Below are positions 56,101 through 59,100 of a DNA stretch of 64,000 bases, one piece after another; within the stretch, counting starts at the first letter, position 1; each line of letters begins with the position of its first letter. Location of the stretch: the NCBI GenBank assembly GCA_951640165.1, contig OX621246.1:36474501-36538500 (forward strand). Reading direction: 5' to 3'. Position numbers and translations under genes: made by a program. Source of the DNA: Pseudoips prasinana (lineage: Eukaryota; Arthropoda; Insecta; Lepidoptera; Nolidae). Under the pieces are notes generated by a model. The model was not told where the DNA came from. It saw nothing but the letters and a program-made list of their open reading frames with translations, and ran no database searches.

Positions 56101-59100
56101 TCGGACAACTGTTTATGTTACCCATAAATAGTTGTTCTGAGTCTGGATGTAATTTGTGTCCGTCTATTATATGTTTGTAAATTACCCCGCGACACAGGGA
56201 TAAGATTCCCTAGTGCGGGCGTTGTCTTTTAAAAGAAAAAAAGGGCCGTCTTTGAGATTCGAACCTCGACTCAGGGCGGTTATTGACAACTTTGCGTGCT
56301 CTCCGGAATATAGGCTTGTATTACTGTCCACTTCCTGACTACAGGGTGTTACTGGGTGTGTTTTTTTTGACAGAAAACTCCCTAGAACACTTTTTGCACG
56401 ACCTGTGATTTGAAGTCAAGACCTCGTCCTCTCCGGTTGACGGATAGACCCACTAGACAGTAGATTATTGTACTGAATACATTGCAATATGTATAATCAC
56501 TAATAATATTATTGGACACAGGCCAGTGCCATTGCCTTCATTTCTTTATGAGTTGATTTCAACTTTCTTTTTCAGTTAATCTGAAACGTTTCTTCTGGGT
56601 CTTTGCTTCTAATTTTACTTCAAATCAAATGTAATAATCATTTTTATTTTTTTTTTATTTTTGTTTATTAGGTTCACCAACAACAACTTTATACAAGCTC
56701 ATTTTAAATATAATTATATAAGTAACAATTGCAGTATAACTTATTACTTATAGGTAAACTCCACGTGTACAAAACAATGGCACAGTTAAGCATAACTAAT
56801 ATCTTAGAAGTATCTTAGTGTGCTTTAGACACGACTGAAGTAAAACTTGAATATACAGACGTCAGCACATCAAGCTACCCCAATCTGTCAAATTTCCCCA
56901 ATTGAAAGTGAACCTTATGCTTTTGTGTTAAAGTATAAAATCTATACAAGAAATTTGACAGTTTGCGGTAGCTGGATGTGATGGCCTTTGTACAAAACGT
57001 AACTGACTATGAGAGAAAGAGAGAAATCGTTATGAATTTTCCAGCTTACTCGCCAAGTCAAGCGTGGTAAAGAAGATATGAACTTAAAAAAAATCATGGG
57101 AACATCGATATTGGACGCGAAGCCGCCCAGCCAGCCCTAGCCCAATGATGTCACAATAAATGAAAACATGAACATGACAAATTGGTGCAGATTTGCGGTT
57201 AATAACTATTGGAATGTTATGAATGTCGGATTTCAGCGTAAACCACCAATTAATCCGCAAAGTGATTATAATTTGGAGTAATAACATTCAAAAAACATAC
57301 GTTTTATAATTGCGGGTGCAATTGGAAATTAATAGTCGTCGGTTGTATGGTGCTAAATATCAATCAACATCTTATCTATACAGACAAATTTTAATGGACT
57401 TATGGTATACAATTGTGGGGTTTGTGCCAAAAAAAGCAACGACGAGATATCGTAAATGCACCTTGTTATATATAATAAATGACAATTTATACTGGGATCT
57501 AAAGATGGACTCTGTTGCAGAGACCATTCGAAAATACGCTACAGCTCATGAATATAGCCTTCAACATCATGTGAAAGTCGAGGCCATCCAGCTACTCGAT
57601 ATTACAGAGCTTGTGAGATGATTAAAGAGAACAAAACCCTATGACTTAGTGTCGTGATAAGTGATAGAAATAATGTAATTATAAAGAAAACATGAACAAA
57701 GTGACTTGCCTAAGGGCAAGTCACTCAGTCCACCGACTTTCTTTAGTCGTATTTGTTAAGACAAATACGACTAAAGAAAGTCGGTGGACTGATTCTTAGA
57801 AATTATTATGATTATGTAGAAGTTTAGGTTAATATAAAATTACTTATACTACACTAGATTGTAATACATACAAAGTAATATACTTGATACTTTTTCTAGA
57901 AACAATAACTGTATTACTACAAACATGTTCTGACTATTTACAAGCGCTTTTTTTAAATTCTATGTGAATAAAAACCTTTTTTACTTTATCTTAGTGTTAG
58001 TAAAAATTATTCCTTGCTGCGTGAGCATCGTGGCAGAGCCCGCCGACCCTGGGAAATGTCTACTTGACTGCGTGCAGTCGTATCCACCTTCCCAAGATCG
58101 GAGAATCCCACCTATCGACCAACGTTTTAAGAATGATGTTGGGGCTGGCGCGCATACGACGTAGCACAGATGCGGACCTCTTGCGCATGATGGCCGAAAA
58201 ATTATCAACGGCCGCGTCGGCAAGCATTCCGGACGCGCTACAAAAACGCGGCAGCCCCATCAACACCCAGAACGTGCTGTTGTATTGTATGCGCAAGCTA
58301 CTGTATACCCTCTGCGTAAAGTTGACCCACAGACTACACGTGTAAAGGGGTTGAAAGTATAAGTATAATATGCAAATATATGCTTTTTTATAATATTGCC
58401 TCATTTCAGGTGTTGACCCGCAGAAACATGGAGGAGATAGTAAAGTTTGCGTACGCCCACAATCTTTTCCTGCTGGCTGATGAGGTGTACCAGGAGAATA
58501 TAGTCTGCAAAACGTTCTACTCATTTAAGAAGGTCAGTTTATGTGGTGACGGTAAGAATACTTTCTATCTTTACCTTAGCTTTTTTGTGAATTATGTTTT
58601 ACTAGCTGTGCCCCGCGGTTTTACCCGCATTGAACTTTATAAATTATAGCCTATATGTTAATCCAGGGTGTCAGCTATTTCCATACCTAATTATATTAAA
58701 ATCGGTCCAGCCGTTTAAACGTGAAGAAGTAACAAACATACAAACTCACACACAAACTTTCGCCTTTATAATATTAGTGTGATAGCTGTAAAAAGATCCC
58801 AAGTAAATCAAAATCAAATCAAATCTTTATCTGTTATTTAGACGGGCCTGGGGCGTGGTTGTTAAATGCTGGGTGGGTTCGATTCCCACCCAGGACAAAT
58901 ATTTGTGTACATGAACACGTCTTGATGTCCTGAGTCTTGGTGTAATTATCTATATAAGTATGTAATTACAAAAAAGACTAGTATATCATTTATCTGGTTT
59001 TCATAGTACAAGATCTGCTTAGTTTGGGATTAGATGACCGTCTGTGAATAATGTCCTAAGATATTATTATTATAAATGTTGTGGAGTGATGATATTAACT

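Noticed and set aside
57310..57621. 103-codon open frame near aminotransferase exon e
   Set aside because: No splice donor or acceptor in phase, and no recognisable motif. It falls between repeats in an AT-rich intron.
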